From NCBI GenBank assembly GCA_021738565.1, contig JAIPBT010000006.1:1-64000 (forward strand): DNA of 64,000 bases. Reading direction: 5' to 3'. The notes beneath the pieces were generated by a model. The model made no database searches. It was given only the letters and a program-made list of their open reading frames with translations, and was not told the DNA's origin. A program made the position numbers and the translations under genes. Each line of letters opens with the position of its first letter. The stretch's first letter is position 1. Positions 10,185-19,118 of the stretch are shown one piece after another. The DNA is from Bacteroidales bacterium. GTDB lineage: Bacteria > Bacteroidota > Bacteroidia > Bacteroidales > GCA-2748055.

Positions 10185-10754
10185 AGCAAAAGAAAGCTAA
10201 TGTCATGTATGGAATTCAACCGGCAAATTTTAATAAATTCCAACAAATAAATATAATTCATTTTTTATCATTCATCAGATAAATGGAACCGTACACCATA
10301 AAAATCAGGCTATCCATTGATTTTCTGCATGTTATATATGCTACTTCTCTTGACAAGCAAATGATTATATTGTAAATTGAACTACTTTAAGGTCTAACCT
10401 TAGAAGGCTTGCTGTAACTCTCTGACCTGATTTGTTCAGTTAAAATTATTTCAACAGACATTTAATTAACGAGTTTCTGTAAATGTGATAGTGATCGAAT
10501 GGATTGTCGATCATCAATTTTACAACTACAAAGATTGATTGTTGAGATGTTCATTGCCGGAAATATTGAATATATCTGACCCTGCAATGCTTTATCTCTG
10601 TGTGCAACGCTGTAAATATGATGCCGGTCGTACAGGGAACAAGGGCTGACCCCCCTATCAATCATTACCTCAATAATTAAGTGTGGAGTCAGACCCCACG
10701 TTAAAAAACGGGACCATTGCTTTATGGTTAATTTAATATTTAAAAAACTGCATT
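10185..10754. other. Gene-poor spacer
   Basis: About 570 bases without a supported gene. A minus-strand frame (10462-10665) has no family resemblance. Near its end are GGGCTGACCCCCC (about 10644) and the palindrome at 10683, phrases often found in repeat-type mobile sequences. Confidence 0.5.
10683..10699. repeat. REP-like imperfect palindrome
   Basis: GTGGAGTCAGACCCCAC folds as GTGG/CCAC around AGTCAGACC and lies about 56 bases before the LipL32-like gene. The GGAGTCAGACCCC word is common in short dispersed repeats of other genomes. Only one copy is seen here. Confidence 0.3.
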
Positions 10755-11447
10755 ATGAAACATTTATTTAAATTCATTGGATTTGTTCTTATTCTTATAC
10801 TGTCTGCAGGCACGATGGAAGCTCAAAAACTCGGAGCTTTTGGCAGCTCGGTCTCAAAAAAAGTGGGACCCAAGACAATTGCCGTTCCTTATACAGATGT
10901 TATAACCTACCTTGGGTATGCAGCAACAGGAAATGAAGATGCTGTAGTGGACGGTAAAAAATTTTACTATATCTATGTCTGGATACCTGCTGTGGCCCCC
11001 GAATTGGGTGTTCGTATGATGTCCCCGGTGGGCAAGACTAAAGTTAAAAAACCAATTGAATCACAGGCATATCTCGACAACAAGGACTCGGAAGATTATT
11101 TTGATACCTACATCACACTGGAAAGATCCGACATCGTTCAGAAGGATAAGATCTCGGAGGAAGCGGTTGAAAATGCCAACTGGTATATCCTGGCCCGGAA
11201 CGACGACAGCGGTGAGATGCCCGCGAACCCGGGAGGAAGTAAGTACAATTCATTGCTCAGGTACAAGAGTGAGGCAAGTGATCCCTTAAAGGCCCTTACA
11301 ATTGGATTGTACCGTATTGGGTTTACTACTTACAAGCGGGGTGAAGTAAGCGGCACTTTCCTTGCAGAAGTTGCTGCGCCGATAAAATTGCCCGGCGTGG
11401 CAGTTGCGAAGACTATACCTGAATTGCTGGAGCAGATGAGTGAATAA
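10755..11447 (+). CDS. LipL32-like exported surface protein
   Basis: The 230-residue product has a signal peptide (about residues 1-24, ending GTMEAQ). The mature part matches, block by block, the major leptospiral surface lipoprotein LipL32 as I recall its sequence: VDGKKFYYIYVWIPAVAPELGVRMMSP, YFDTYITLER, KYNSLLRYK and GLYRIGFTTYKRGEVSGTF (quoted blocks, shortest cores IYVWIPAV and GLYRIGFTTYK). LipL32 is a jelly-roll protein that binds calcium and host matrix proteins. Here the acylated cysteine is missing, so it is probably periplasmic or secreted rather than a lipoprotein. The polyacidic loop of the leptospiral protein is absent. It appears monocistronic, with a terminator after it. Confidence 0.8.
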   Translation: MKHLFKFIGFVLILILSAGTMEAQKLGAFGSSVSKKVGPKTIAVPYTDVITYLGYAATGNEDAVVDGKKFYYIYVWIPAVAPELGVRMMSPVGKTKVKKPIESQAYLDNKDSEDYFDTYITLERSDIVQKDKISEEAVENANWYILARNDDSGEMPANPGGSKYNSLLRYKSEASDPLKALTIGLYRIGFTTYKRGEVSGTFLAEVAAPIKLPGVAVAKTIPELLEQMSE

Positions 11448-11466
11448 AGATACTCAGTTGATTTAC

Positions 11467-11525
11467 AAAGCAGTGACGTTCTAAATTACCTGCCAGACAG
11501 CGTAGTGTGTATCGTCACTGCTTTT
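11467..11525. terminator. Foldback terminator after LipL32-like gene
   Basis: AAAGCAGTGACG (11467-11478) pairs perfectly over 12 bp with CGTCACTGCTTT (11513-11524), followed by T. The loop of 34 bases is longer than usual for an intrinsic terminator. Confidence 0.6.
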
Positions 11526-11704
11526 CATTTGTACAGCTGTATAAACCCTGCCCCTTCTCAATGATCAACAAAACATTTCCTCCTTTCTGTCGTCTCATTA
11601 TTCCGGAATCAGCATCTCCTGGTTCATCTGTAATTATTTGACATTCCTCTAATGTGCTATCCGAATCGCTGATATTTGTTAATTCTTTTTAATAAATTGC
11701 AGGC

Positions 11705-13453
11705 ATGTTAGTCGATTTTACGTATTTTAAGATCAAGCTTCGCCCTGTCCCCTTTACCACTGGTGCAGGAAAAAAATTTGAAACAACAACCTGCATCTCA
11801 TTTTTTGACGATTCCAATAAAGAACTTGCTTACCATGAGCTTGCATTTTGTGATGCAGAAGATATTTATAAAGCCATTGAAGCCGGTGATGACATCAACC
11901 TTGATGAATGTTACATCGAAAACTTTTCATTGTCCTTATTTCGAAAGTCCAGGAAATTAAAAGGTGAAACAGAGATCACACTGAATAACTTCAGTGCCCG
12001 CGGAACATTTTTTGATTCAAAAATAGCAACCGATTTCTCACTGGCACACTTTAAAGGAGAAGAAATCTCTTTTAAAAACAGCCGTTTCATTCATGGAACT
12101 ACATCCTTCCATAAGTCCCACTTTGAGGGAAACGGCAAGGATTTCTCCAATGTGATCTTTAAGAATGGTGAGGTCGATTTTTCCAATGCATTGTTTTATC
12201 CCGGAAATGTTACATTCAAAAACTCAGTATTCTTTGATGGCATTAAAAATTTTCAGTATACTGAATTTGATTCCGGAAACGTGGAATTCAGTTATACTCG
12301 CTTCAACAAAGGAGATGTCAATTTTATAAATACAAATTTCGGAACCGGGAATACTTCATTTAAGGGAGCACAGTTCGGGGCCGGGAAAATAGAGTTCCAG
12401 TTTGCAAGGTTTGGTGACGGAGACATTTCATTTGAGCGAACTGAATTTGGTGACGGGAAGGTTGATTTCCGCAAAGTCGAATTTGGCACGGGAAAGATCA
12501 ATTTTAACCGTGCATTGTTCGGGAATGGAGATGTAACCTTTGAAGAAAGTGAACTCCATGAGAGCAGGATTACCTTCAAAAAGACTAATTTCAGTGTCGG
12601 CGACATACATTTTGAAGAGGCAAACTACAAAACTTCGGAAGTATTGCTCGAAAACGCACAGTTTGACGATTGCAACCTGTTCTTTTCAAAATCATCATTC
12701 AAAAAGCTTAGCCTCATATCCTGCCATCTCGATCAATATGTTGATCTCAGGGTACTTTACTGCGAATACCTTGATCTGTCTGATACGATCACCAGGGACA
12801 TCGTTGATTTTTCCTCCTACGATCACAATGTCGAAATACATTGTCTGAACCTTGCCGGCATGCGTCTGCTTGGCCAGATATACATCGACTGGAACGAGAA
12901 CAGGGTAAAAGAGATCATCAGCCGTCAGCAAACAACTACGCATGCTGAAAAATCCGAACAATTCAGGATCCTTAAAGAAAATTACGGACGTATTGGCAAT
13001 TACAAGTCTGAAGACCTCGCGTACATTCAATTTAAAAGGAACGAACAAAAAGCAGACCTTGAAAAAGCACTTAAGAAATCCAAATTAAGTGCATTATGGC
13101 AACTGCCCCTGTTTGGATTTAAATTTTTGGTCATAGATCGCATGGGACTATATGCAACCAGTCCACTGCGGGTTATTACCAGCCTTATCTTGATCTATTT
13201 TACCTTTAGTATAATTCATTTTGCATGCCCGTTTCTTATGAACACCAGCATCTCCTGTATTCCGACAGACGGCACATTCTATGAAAAGATTTTGAATACC
13301 TTCTATTACAGTTTAATAACATTCACAACGGTAGGTTACGGAGACTGTGTTCCAACTGGATTTCTTCGCTCCATCGCAGCCATAGAAGGATTTATAGGCC
13401 CTTTTATGATGTCCTATTTCACCGTTGCATTTGCAAGAAAAGTGCTCAGGTAA
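11705..13453 (+). CDS. Potassium channel with N-terminal 12-residue repeat beta-helix
   Basis: The 582-residue protein has no signal peptide. From about residue 111 to 320 it repeats every 12 residues: Phe at 111, 123, 135 and so on to 303, a second Phe five residues after most of these, and Gly at 155, 167 and so on to 275. This resembles a pentapeptide-type right-handed beta-helix but with a 5+7 register. The C-terminus is a two-helix channel: a first membrane segment (about 488-509), a pore loop with the selectivity filter TTVGYGD (541-547) and a second helix (about 555-577). By homology it conducts potassium across the inner membrane. The repeat domain would sit in the cytoplasm and may gate or bind a ligand; that is inference. 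Confidence 0.88.
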   Translation: MLVDFTYFKIKLRPVPFTTGAGKKFETTTCISFFDDSNKELAYHELAFCDAEDIYKAIEAGDDINLDECYIENFSLSLFRKSRKLKGETEITLNNFSARGTFFDSKIATDFSLAHFKGEEISFKNSRFIHGTTSFHKSHFEGNGKDFSNVIFKNGEVDFSNALFYPGNVTFKNSVFFDGIKNFQYTEFDSGNVEFSYTRFNKGDVNFINTNFGTGNTSFKGAQFGAGKIEFQFARFGDGDISFERTEFGDGKVDFRKVEFGTGKINFNRALFGNGDVTFEESELHESRITFKKTNFSVGDIHFEEANYKTSEVLLENAQFDDCNLFFSKSSFKKLSLISCHLDQYVDLRVLYCEYLDLSDTITRDIVDFSSYDHNVEIHCLNLAGMRLLGQIYIDWNENRVKEIISRQQTTTHAEKSEQFRILKENYGRIGNYKSEDLAYIQFKRNEQKADLEKALKKSKLSALWQLPLFGFKFLVIDRMGLYATSPLRVITSLILIYFTFSIIHFACPFLMNTSISCIPTDGTFYEKILNTFYYSLITFTTVGYGDCVPTGFLRSIAAIEGFIGPFMMSYFTVAFARKVLR

Positions 13454-13489
13454 TTATTATCAACTTATCAACATATAAGTAACGTGATC

Positions 13490-14356
13490 ATGAATAAAGC
13501 AATCTTAATTTTCACGACTGTATTTCACCTGGCAGGTTTGCTGGCCCTTGCTCAAACCGGAAAGGTATTCGACAACATGTCAATGCAAAGTGAGATCCTA
13601 AACAATGAAAGAAAATTTGCAGTTTACCTTCCGCCCGATTATTCCACTTCAATCAGAAGTTACCCGGTACTCTATCTGCTTCACGGTGCTGGTGATGACC
13701 AGACCGGTTGGGTGCAATTTGGTGAGATATTGCGGATCGCTGACGAAGCGATAAAGAGTGGCACTGCCACACCCATGATCGTTATCATGCCGGATGCAAA
13801 TACAGGAAAAAGAGGATATTTCAATGACATATCGGGCGAATGGCGATACGAAGATTTCTTTTTCGGGGAGCTCATGCCATTTGTTGAAGAGAAATTCAGG
13901 ATCAAGAAAGAAAAAAGGTACCGGGCCATTGCCGGGCTGTCGATGGGAGGAGGTGGAACCCTGATGTATGCACTTCACCATCCGGAATTATTTTCTTCAG
14001 CCTGTCCCCTGAGCGCCTATGTTGGGCCCCTTACAGTGGACGGACTTAAAGAGAGGCTTGACAGAAATGAAGAGAAATATTCTGAAAATGATCTCCAGGC
14101 TTATTTCGAACGACACAATGCTGTTGAACTGGTGAAGGATGTGCCTGTGGAAGATATCAAATCGGTCAGATGGTACATTGATTGTGGCGACGACGACTTT
14201 CTATACGAAGGAAACAGTTTGTTGCACATTGAAATGAAAAAACGTGACATCCCGCATGAATATCGCGTAAGGGACGGTGTTCACAGCTGGACCTACTGGA
14301 GGGAATCTCTTCCGGAAGTGTTGAAATTCGTATCAGATGCTTTTCATCAGTATTAA
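13490..14356 (+). CDS. Exported esterase D / putative esterase family hydrolase
   Basis: The 288-residue alpha/beta hydrolase has a signal peptide (about 1-22, ending LALAQ). The first ATG at 13490 is preferred over an in-frame GTG six bases upstream. LYLLHGAGDDQTGW forms the oxyanion side, AGLSMGGGG contains the nucleophile Ser, DCGDDDFL is the likely acid and GVHSWTYW supplies the His. This is the PF00756 family that includes feruloyl and acetyl-xylan esterases and mycolyltransferases; many act on acylated plant polysaccharide. The gene is 30-40 bases from the channel gene and is followed by a sugar-active lipoprotein, so a glycan role is plausible but not shown. Confidence 0.85.
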   Translation: MNKAILIFTTVFHLAGLLALAQTGKVFDNMSMQSEILNNERKFAVYLPPDYSTSIRSYPVLYLLHGAGDDQTGWVQFGEILRIADEAIKSGTATPMIVIMPDANTGKRGYFNDISGEWRYEDFFFGELMPFVEEKFRIKKEKRYRAIAGLSMGGGGTLMYALHHPELFSSACPLSAYVGPLTVDGLKERLDRNEEKYSENDLQAYFERHNAVELVKDVPVEDIKSVRWYIDCGDDDFLYEGNSLLHIEMKKRDIPHEYRVRDGVHSWTYWRESLPEVLKFVSDAFHQY

Positions 14357-14394
14357 TCAAACATTTCTTCCTCAAAACCAAAAACTTACCTGTT

Positions 14395-15576
14395 ATGAGA
14401 AAAATCGCCAGCAGGTTATCAATCATAATAACTTGCTTTACCTGGTTTATTTATAATCACTCCTGTTCAAGCACGCGTAACAATGAAACACTTGATGATC
14501 AATACCATGTAGCTGCATATATTTGGCCATCATGTCACGACGGTGAAAGGAACAGGAAAGTTTTGTGGCCGGAAGGAGTAGGTGAATGGGAAATAATACG
14601 AAAAGGAACACCCCGGTTTGAAGGACATTACCAGCCGAAAATACCTCTTTGGGGTTATGAGATGGATAATGATCCGCTTGTCATGGAACGCTGGATAGAA
14701 AAGGCTACGGAGCATGGTATCAATGTTTTTATATTTGACTGGTACTGGTTTGACGGCGCTCCATTCCTTGAAAGCTCGCTTAATGATGGTTTTCTTGAAG
14801 CCAGTAACAGCCAGGATATGGATTTCTACCTCATGTGGGCCAACCACGATGTAAAGAAAAATTACTGGAACCATTTCAAGTACAGTTCTGATTCACTTTT
14901 ATGGGAGGGGGCAGTGGACCAGCAAAACTTTGAAATCATAACAAGGAGGGTCATCCAGCGATATTTTAGTCTACCCAATTACTATTGCATCAACGAATGT
15001 CCGGTTTTTTCAATATTCAGCCTGCACAATTTTCTCGAAAGCTTCAGTGATGTTGCAGAAGCAAAAAAAGCACTGAATTATTTCCGGGATGAAACCAAAA
15101 AAGCTGGATTTCCAGGGTTGCACCTGCAACTGATCGGGAATGGGGGACCCTGGGATGACATCATAGAAAAGATCGACGTTCTTGGATTTAACAGTGTCAC
15201 AAAATACAACTGGGGAGGACCACACCCTGAAGATTACATCCAATGGGCTGAAGAATCCATGGCTAGGCGAAAGCAATGGGATGAAGCGCTTTCTATCCCC
15301 TATTTTCCAAACGCATCAATTGGCTGGGATGATACACCCAGGTTTCCTGACAAAGGGGTAAAAGATGTTGTGCATTACAACAACTCACCTGAAAGTTTTG
15401 CCACCTATCTTCAGTTGACAAAAGAATACCTGGACAGTCATCCCGGACAGCCAAAGCTGATGACAATTTTCTCCTGGAACGAGTGGGTTGAAGGAGGCTA
15501 TTTATTGCCTGACATGAAATACGGTTACGGTTATCTGGATGCCGTAAAGAGAGTCCTTGAGGGCGAATACGAATGA
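14395..15576 (+). CDS. GH99/WbsX-like glycan-active lipoprotein
   Basis: The 393-residue protein has a hydrophobic leader and a possible lipid-attachment Cys (NHSCSS, about residue 24). It carries the features of WbsX/GH99-like TIM barrels: VAAYIWPSCHDGERN at the start, ERWIEKATEHGINVFIFDWYWFDG (core GINVFIFDWYW), DFYLMWANHD, and FSWNEWVEGGYLLPD near the end. Such domains cleave or remodel mannose-rich or O-antigen glycans; specificity cannot be told. It lies 38 bases after the esterase gene on the same strand and is probably co-transcribed with it. Confidence 0.8.
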   Translation: MRKIASRLSIIITCFTWFIYNHSCSSTRNNETLDDQYHVAAYIWPSCHDGERNRKVLWPEGVGEWEIIRKGTPRFEGHYQPKIPLWGYEMDNDPLVMERWIEKATEHGINVFIFDWYWFDGAPFLESSLNDGFLEASNSQDMDFYLMWANHDVKKNYWNHFKYSSDSLLWEGAVDQQNFEIITRRVIQRYFSLPNYYCINECPVFSIFSLHNFLESFSDVAEAKKALNYFRDETKKAGFPGLHLQLIGNGGPWDDIIEKIDVLGFNSVTKYNWGGPHPEDYIQWAEESMARRKQWDEALSIPYFPNASIGWDDTPRFPDKGVKDVVHYNNSPESFATYLQLTKEYLDSHPGQPKLMTIFSWNEWVEGGYLLPDMKYGYGYLDAVKRVLEGEYE

Positions 15577-15679
15577 TTTAAACTACGCTTTTTATAAAGA
15601 AATATTTACCAACACTTTCAGCGATTATTCTTGCCCTGCAATCTGCTCTGTGAACATCTGCACTAATCATTACCCCTTG

Positions 15680-16051
15680 CTAATCCCTGACAGCAGATCG
15701 TTCAAGCAAGGCCAGAACGATAATGCCAATGCGAGCTATGATAAAAGCTGAAATCCCAAGTAAAGGACCAATCAAAGCCATCTTCAAGCCCCCTGCCATA
15801 AGGCTGGGGGTAATTTCCCCGGCCACAGCAATTTTATCAAATGCCATGATCAAACCAAAAGTTCTCCCCAAATAACCCCATGCCAGGGCAAACCAACCAA
15901 TGGATGCAATAAGTGACCTGATTTTCAGGTGTTGGCTTTCTCTTTCAAGAAGTGCTTTAATAAACAATCCAATGATAACAAGGATCAGGACCAGGATCGT
16001 ATAGCTAATGACGGGTCCGCCATCATTTAATTTACTGATTATTGGATTCAT
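15680..16051 (-). CDS. Small MotA/TolQ/ExbB-like membrane protein
   Basis: The 123-residue protein has three predicted helices (about 14-35, 48-70 and 88-115). GGLKMALIGPLLGISAF resembles the conserved helix of TolQ/ExbB/MotA proton-channel proteins, and the hydrophilic insert normally seen in TolQ is very short. No ExbD/TolR partner is adjacent, which is unusual because these subunits work as pairs at the inner membrane. It is convergent with the GH99-like gene. It could instead be a structural relative with another function. Confidence 0.6.
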   Translation of the reverse strand: MNPIISKLNDGGPVISYTILVLILVIIGLFIKALLERESQHLKIRSLIASIGWFALAWGYLGRTFGLIMAFDKIAVAGEITPSLMAGGLKMALIGPLLGISAFIIARIGIIVLALLERSAVRD

Positions 16052-16156
16052 AGTTTTATGATTTAAAGGATTATCATTTGCTGGACTACATACTTTACCA
16101 GGTAAGCAGAAGCTACAGGAATTCAGTGGGGAAGACTGAAAAAACCTGGTTAAGCA

Positions 16157-17701
16157 TCAGTCCAGTTTTTCTTCTCCTTCCAGCATCGGGTTGCCATAGA
16201 ATATCTTGCGCTCGAATTCAAAATCATACAGGGTTAAAATTCTTATATAAAAATAAGATTCCCAGTAATTTTCAATGGATCGAATATAATCTCTCTTGGC
16301 TGATTCCCTGTCGCTTAAAGAAATATTCAATTCCGTGATACTGATCTCCCCGTTCTGGAATTTACGCTGTGCGATCTTATAGCCATTCTCGGCAACTTTA
16401 TCAGCTTCTTCGGCAGTTTTTAACTGTTCCTTAAGGAGGTTAAAGCGCTCCACCTGGACAACCACCCTTCTTTCGAAATCTTTCTTGTCCCTTTCCACAT
16501 CATATACTACCAGTTCTCGTTGCGATTCTGCCAGTTTTACCTGGGAGGCCGACCGGCCCCAGTCGAGTATGGGAATGCTTACAGACAATTTAACATACTG
16601 CTGCTGCTCCGGGTTCTTATAAACCCCTCCAAGGACTTCTGAAGAATTGGACAGTCCGTAACTGCCGCTTAATGTTGCGCTCAGGCTGTTGTCTCGTTTT
16701 GCCTGTTCCAATTCACGTTCGGCGTACAGCAGTCTGCTCTTGAATTGGATTACATCATCCTTGTTCTCATTTGCCTCCTTCAATGCCTTATCAGGATCGA
16801 TATGGTATAACGTCATATCCAACGGGATTATAAGTTCAATTTTCGCATTCTGGTCAAGATTGATGTATGATTTCAATGCAAAATCAGCATTCCTGAGATC
16901 CATATCCGCATTCCTGACTGATTTTTGAGCATTTAGAACCGAAAGCCGTATCCTGGAGTAATCATTTTCTGAAATGGTTCCAAGTTCACGGCGCACTTCA
17001 GCGATGTCAAGGTTGCTCATGCTGTTTTTTAAATTGCTTTCAGCAAGGTTGTAATTTGTCTGTATCCTGAGGTAACTAAAGAAATATGAGGTTGCCCTGT
17101 GGGATATCTCTTCAATCGTTTCAAGATAATCTCGTTGTGACCTTTCGTATTCCAGCGGAGCTGTTCTTTTGTACCACTTTGCCCAGTTGTATTGAAAGAT
17201 CGGCTGGTAGAACCCTATGTAGAAAGGACTGCCGGAAAATTCCTGATCTCCGGACCGTATATCATTGATACCGTAGGCCGAAGTTGCAGCAAATATGGAA
17301 GTATTGGTTCTGGCAATATTCTGGTTGAGGGCCAAATTCGCGGATGATGAGAGTCTTTGGATCCGCTGGAACTTTATACTCCCGTCCGGCTGCGTAATTG
17401 GACTGTTGGTATTCTCAAATTTAGGAAGATCGCCCGTCAGAACAAGCTGCGGTCTGAACCTGGTAAGAAAGTTCTTGTACCTCCAGTAAGCGTTAACATT
17501 TGTATTCTGGGCATATTTTATTGCAGATGACTGACTTACTGCCAGATCGATGACATTCCTGAGACTCAACCTGTAGGTAATTGTATCCAGCTTTCCTGAT
17601 GTATCTATTGAATCAAGTACGATCGTATCATTTTGCTGGGCTATAATATACATGGAAATTAGTCCGGCAACAACAAGTAAAAAAATACGCTTTACTATCA
17701 T
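16157..17701 (-). CDS. TolC-family outer-membrane efflux protein
   Basis: The product is about 514 residues from the ATG at 17701; a longer in-frame start at 17758 would remove the signal peptide from the N-terminus and overlap the upstream gene. A signal peptide (MIVKRIFLLVVAGLIS) is followed by the repeated helical hairpins of TolC proteins, for example LRNVIDLAVSQSSAIKYA, KLSVSIPILDWGRS and the C-terminal KFQNGEISITELN. It forms the trimeric outer-membrane duct of export or efflux pumps. Its start lies right at the stop of the adaptor gene 17703-18920, so the two are co-translated and probably work together. Confidence 0.9.
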   Translation of the reverse strand: MIVKRIFLLVVAGLISMYIIAQQNDTIVLDSIDTSGKLDTITYRLSLRNVIDLAVSQSSAIKYAQNTNVNAYWRYKNFLTRFRPQLVLTGDLPKFENTNSPITQPDGSIKFQRIQRLSSSANLALNQNIARTNTSIFAATSAYGINDIRSGDQEFSGSPFYIGFYQPIFQYNWAKWYKRTAPLEYERSQRDYLETIEEISHRATSYFFSYLRIQTNYNLAESNLKNSMSNLDIAEVRRELGTISENDYSRIRLSVLNAQKSVRNADMDLRNADFALKSYINLDQNAKIELIIPLDMTLYHIDPDKALKEANENKDDVIQFKSRLLYAERELEQAKRDNSLSATLSGSYGLSNSSEVLGGVYKNPEQQQYVKLSVSIPILDWGRSASQVKLAESQRELVVYDVERDKKDFERRVVVQVERFNLLKEQLKTAEEADKVAENGYKIAQRKFQNGEISITELNISLSDRESAKRDYIRSIENYWESYFYIRILTLYDFEFERKIFYGNPMLEGEEKLD

Positions 17702-17702
17702 T

Positions 17703-18920
17703 TTAATTGCTCCTGTTATAGATGTCCACCTGTTCCTTGTTCCTGAGGAGGGATACATCAGAAATGATCACCTGGTCGCCTGGTTCAAGGCCTGATTGTA
17801 TTTCAAGATAATTATCTCCCAGTATACCAGTGGTTACATGCTGTCTTACAGCAACATTCCCCTCCACTTTATAGATGTCGAAAGATGACGAGCGCTCGAC
17901 TGAAGGGCCGTATTTAACCCGCATCACGCTATCCACCCGGTCAATAACAACCTTCATGGGGATGGTCATATTCGCCCTCAGTCGCGGGTGATTGCTGTCC
18001 TCCAGGTAAACATCGAATTCAACCTTCTTATTTTTGATCGCCGGACTTACAGTCCCGATCTGTCCGTTTAATATTTCCTGGGGAAGTTGTATGATCACTT
18101 GATTTCCGGTTCGGATGTGGTCAAAATGACTGTCGTCAGTATTCGCACGGATCTTAAAGTTTGACAGGTTGGACATCTTGACAAGCAATTTATCCTTGTT
18201 CACTTTTTCCCCCTGCTGTCCGTCAAGCGACAGGATAATGCCGGAGGATGGAGCGCGCACGATCATTTTCTTCAGCAGTTCCTTTTGCTGTTCAAGTTCT
18301 TTTTCCTGGATCGCGATCTGCAGCTTCAGTCCTTCATCATCAGTTTTAAGTTGCTGCAGCCTGATGTTATTTCTTGCACTGACGGTTTCCAGGTCTTTCT
18401 CAGCCAGTACAAGTTCCTGTTTAGTTTGCTCGTATCTTGCAGGTGATATACCACCAACCTGAAGCAGTTGCTCCTGGTCGGCCAGCTCAGATTTCAATGA
18501 AGCAATCCTGAGTTTTTTCACTTCAATATTGTAATCGAGATCGACCCGTATGCTTCTTGCATTCAGTTCATTTTTCCGGAGCGAATTCCGCTTCACCTCA
18601 AGCTGATCTTCAATTTTTTCAATCTGCTCCTGGACAGGTGTCGGATCAAGGATGATGATTGCTTCGCCCATTTCAACCCTGCTTCCCACATCTTTAACAA
18701 TCCGCTTTATTAAACTCGATGCCGGACTCAGGATCAGCACTTCACTCTCCGGCTCCACAGTCCCTTCAGCGGGGATGGTCGAAACAACTTTACCTATTTC
18801 AACTTTGGAAATTTCGAACTGACTGGTATTGATTCTGCCGGTGGGTACGAATTTCACGAATACATAAACAATAACAGCAATCGCAATTGCAATAAGTGCA
18901 AATATTAGATATTTTTTCAC
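17703..18920 (-). CDS. Periplasmic adaptor (membrane fusion protein), MacA/RND type
   Basis: The 405-residue protein has an N-terminal anchor (about 4-25), a first half-biotinyl region (GTVEPESEVLILSPASSLI, then VGSRVEMGEAIIILD), a long coiled coil (about 105-225), a second lipoyl half (VRAPSSGIILSLDGQ) and beta-barrel/membrane-proximal domains up to GLEPGDQVIIS. This is the layout of MacA- and RND-type adaptors that link an inner-membrane pump to TolC. TolC follows directly. No MacB or RND pump gene is in the window. Confidence 0.88.
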   Translation of the reverse strand: MKKYLIFALIAIAIAVIVYVFVKFVPTGRINTSQFEISKVEIGKVVSTIPAEGTVEPESEVLILSPASSLIKRIVKDVGSRVEMGEAIIILDPTPVQEQIEKIEDQLEVKRNSLRKNELNARSIRVDLDYNIEVKKLRIASLKSELADQEQLLQVGGISPARYEQTKQELVLAEKDLETVSARNNIRLQQLKTDDEGLKLQIAIQEKELEQQKELLKKMIVRAPSSGIILSLDGQQGEKVNKDKLLVKMSNLSNFKIRANTDDSHFDHIRTGNQVIIQLPQEILNGQIGTVSPAIKNKKVEFDVYLEDSNHPRLRANMTIPMKVVIDRVDSVMRVKYGPSVERSSSFDIYKVEGNVAVRQHVTTGILGDNYLEIQSGLEPGDQVIISDVSLLRNKEQVDIYNRSN

Positions 18921-19118
18921 AGTAAGTAATTGGTTTGGTATATTTAAAAACCTGTGTTGTACACGTAATTTTTCTCTTCGTTTTTGTCACTCACACCAAA
19001 GAATGCAACGTACAAAAATAATCATTATTATAATCCCGATGTTAGAATATCTGGTCATCCCGTTATATGTAATGAATCTAAGTTTTTGAAAGAGCAAAAC
19101 AAAATTATTTACCTCTGT

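Noticed and set aside
18799-18990. Cysteine-rich small minus-strand frame that could be mistaken for an exported peptide
   Set aside because: It overlaps the start of the adaptor gene in another frame; the cysteines result from the reading of its membrane anchor.
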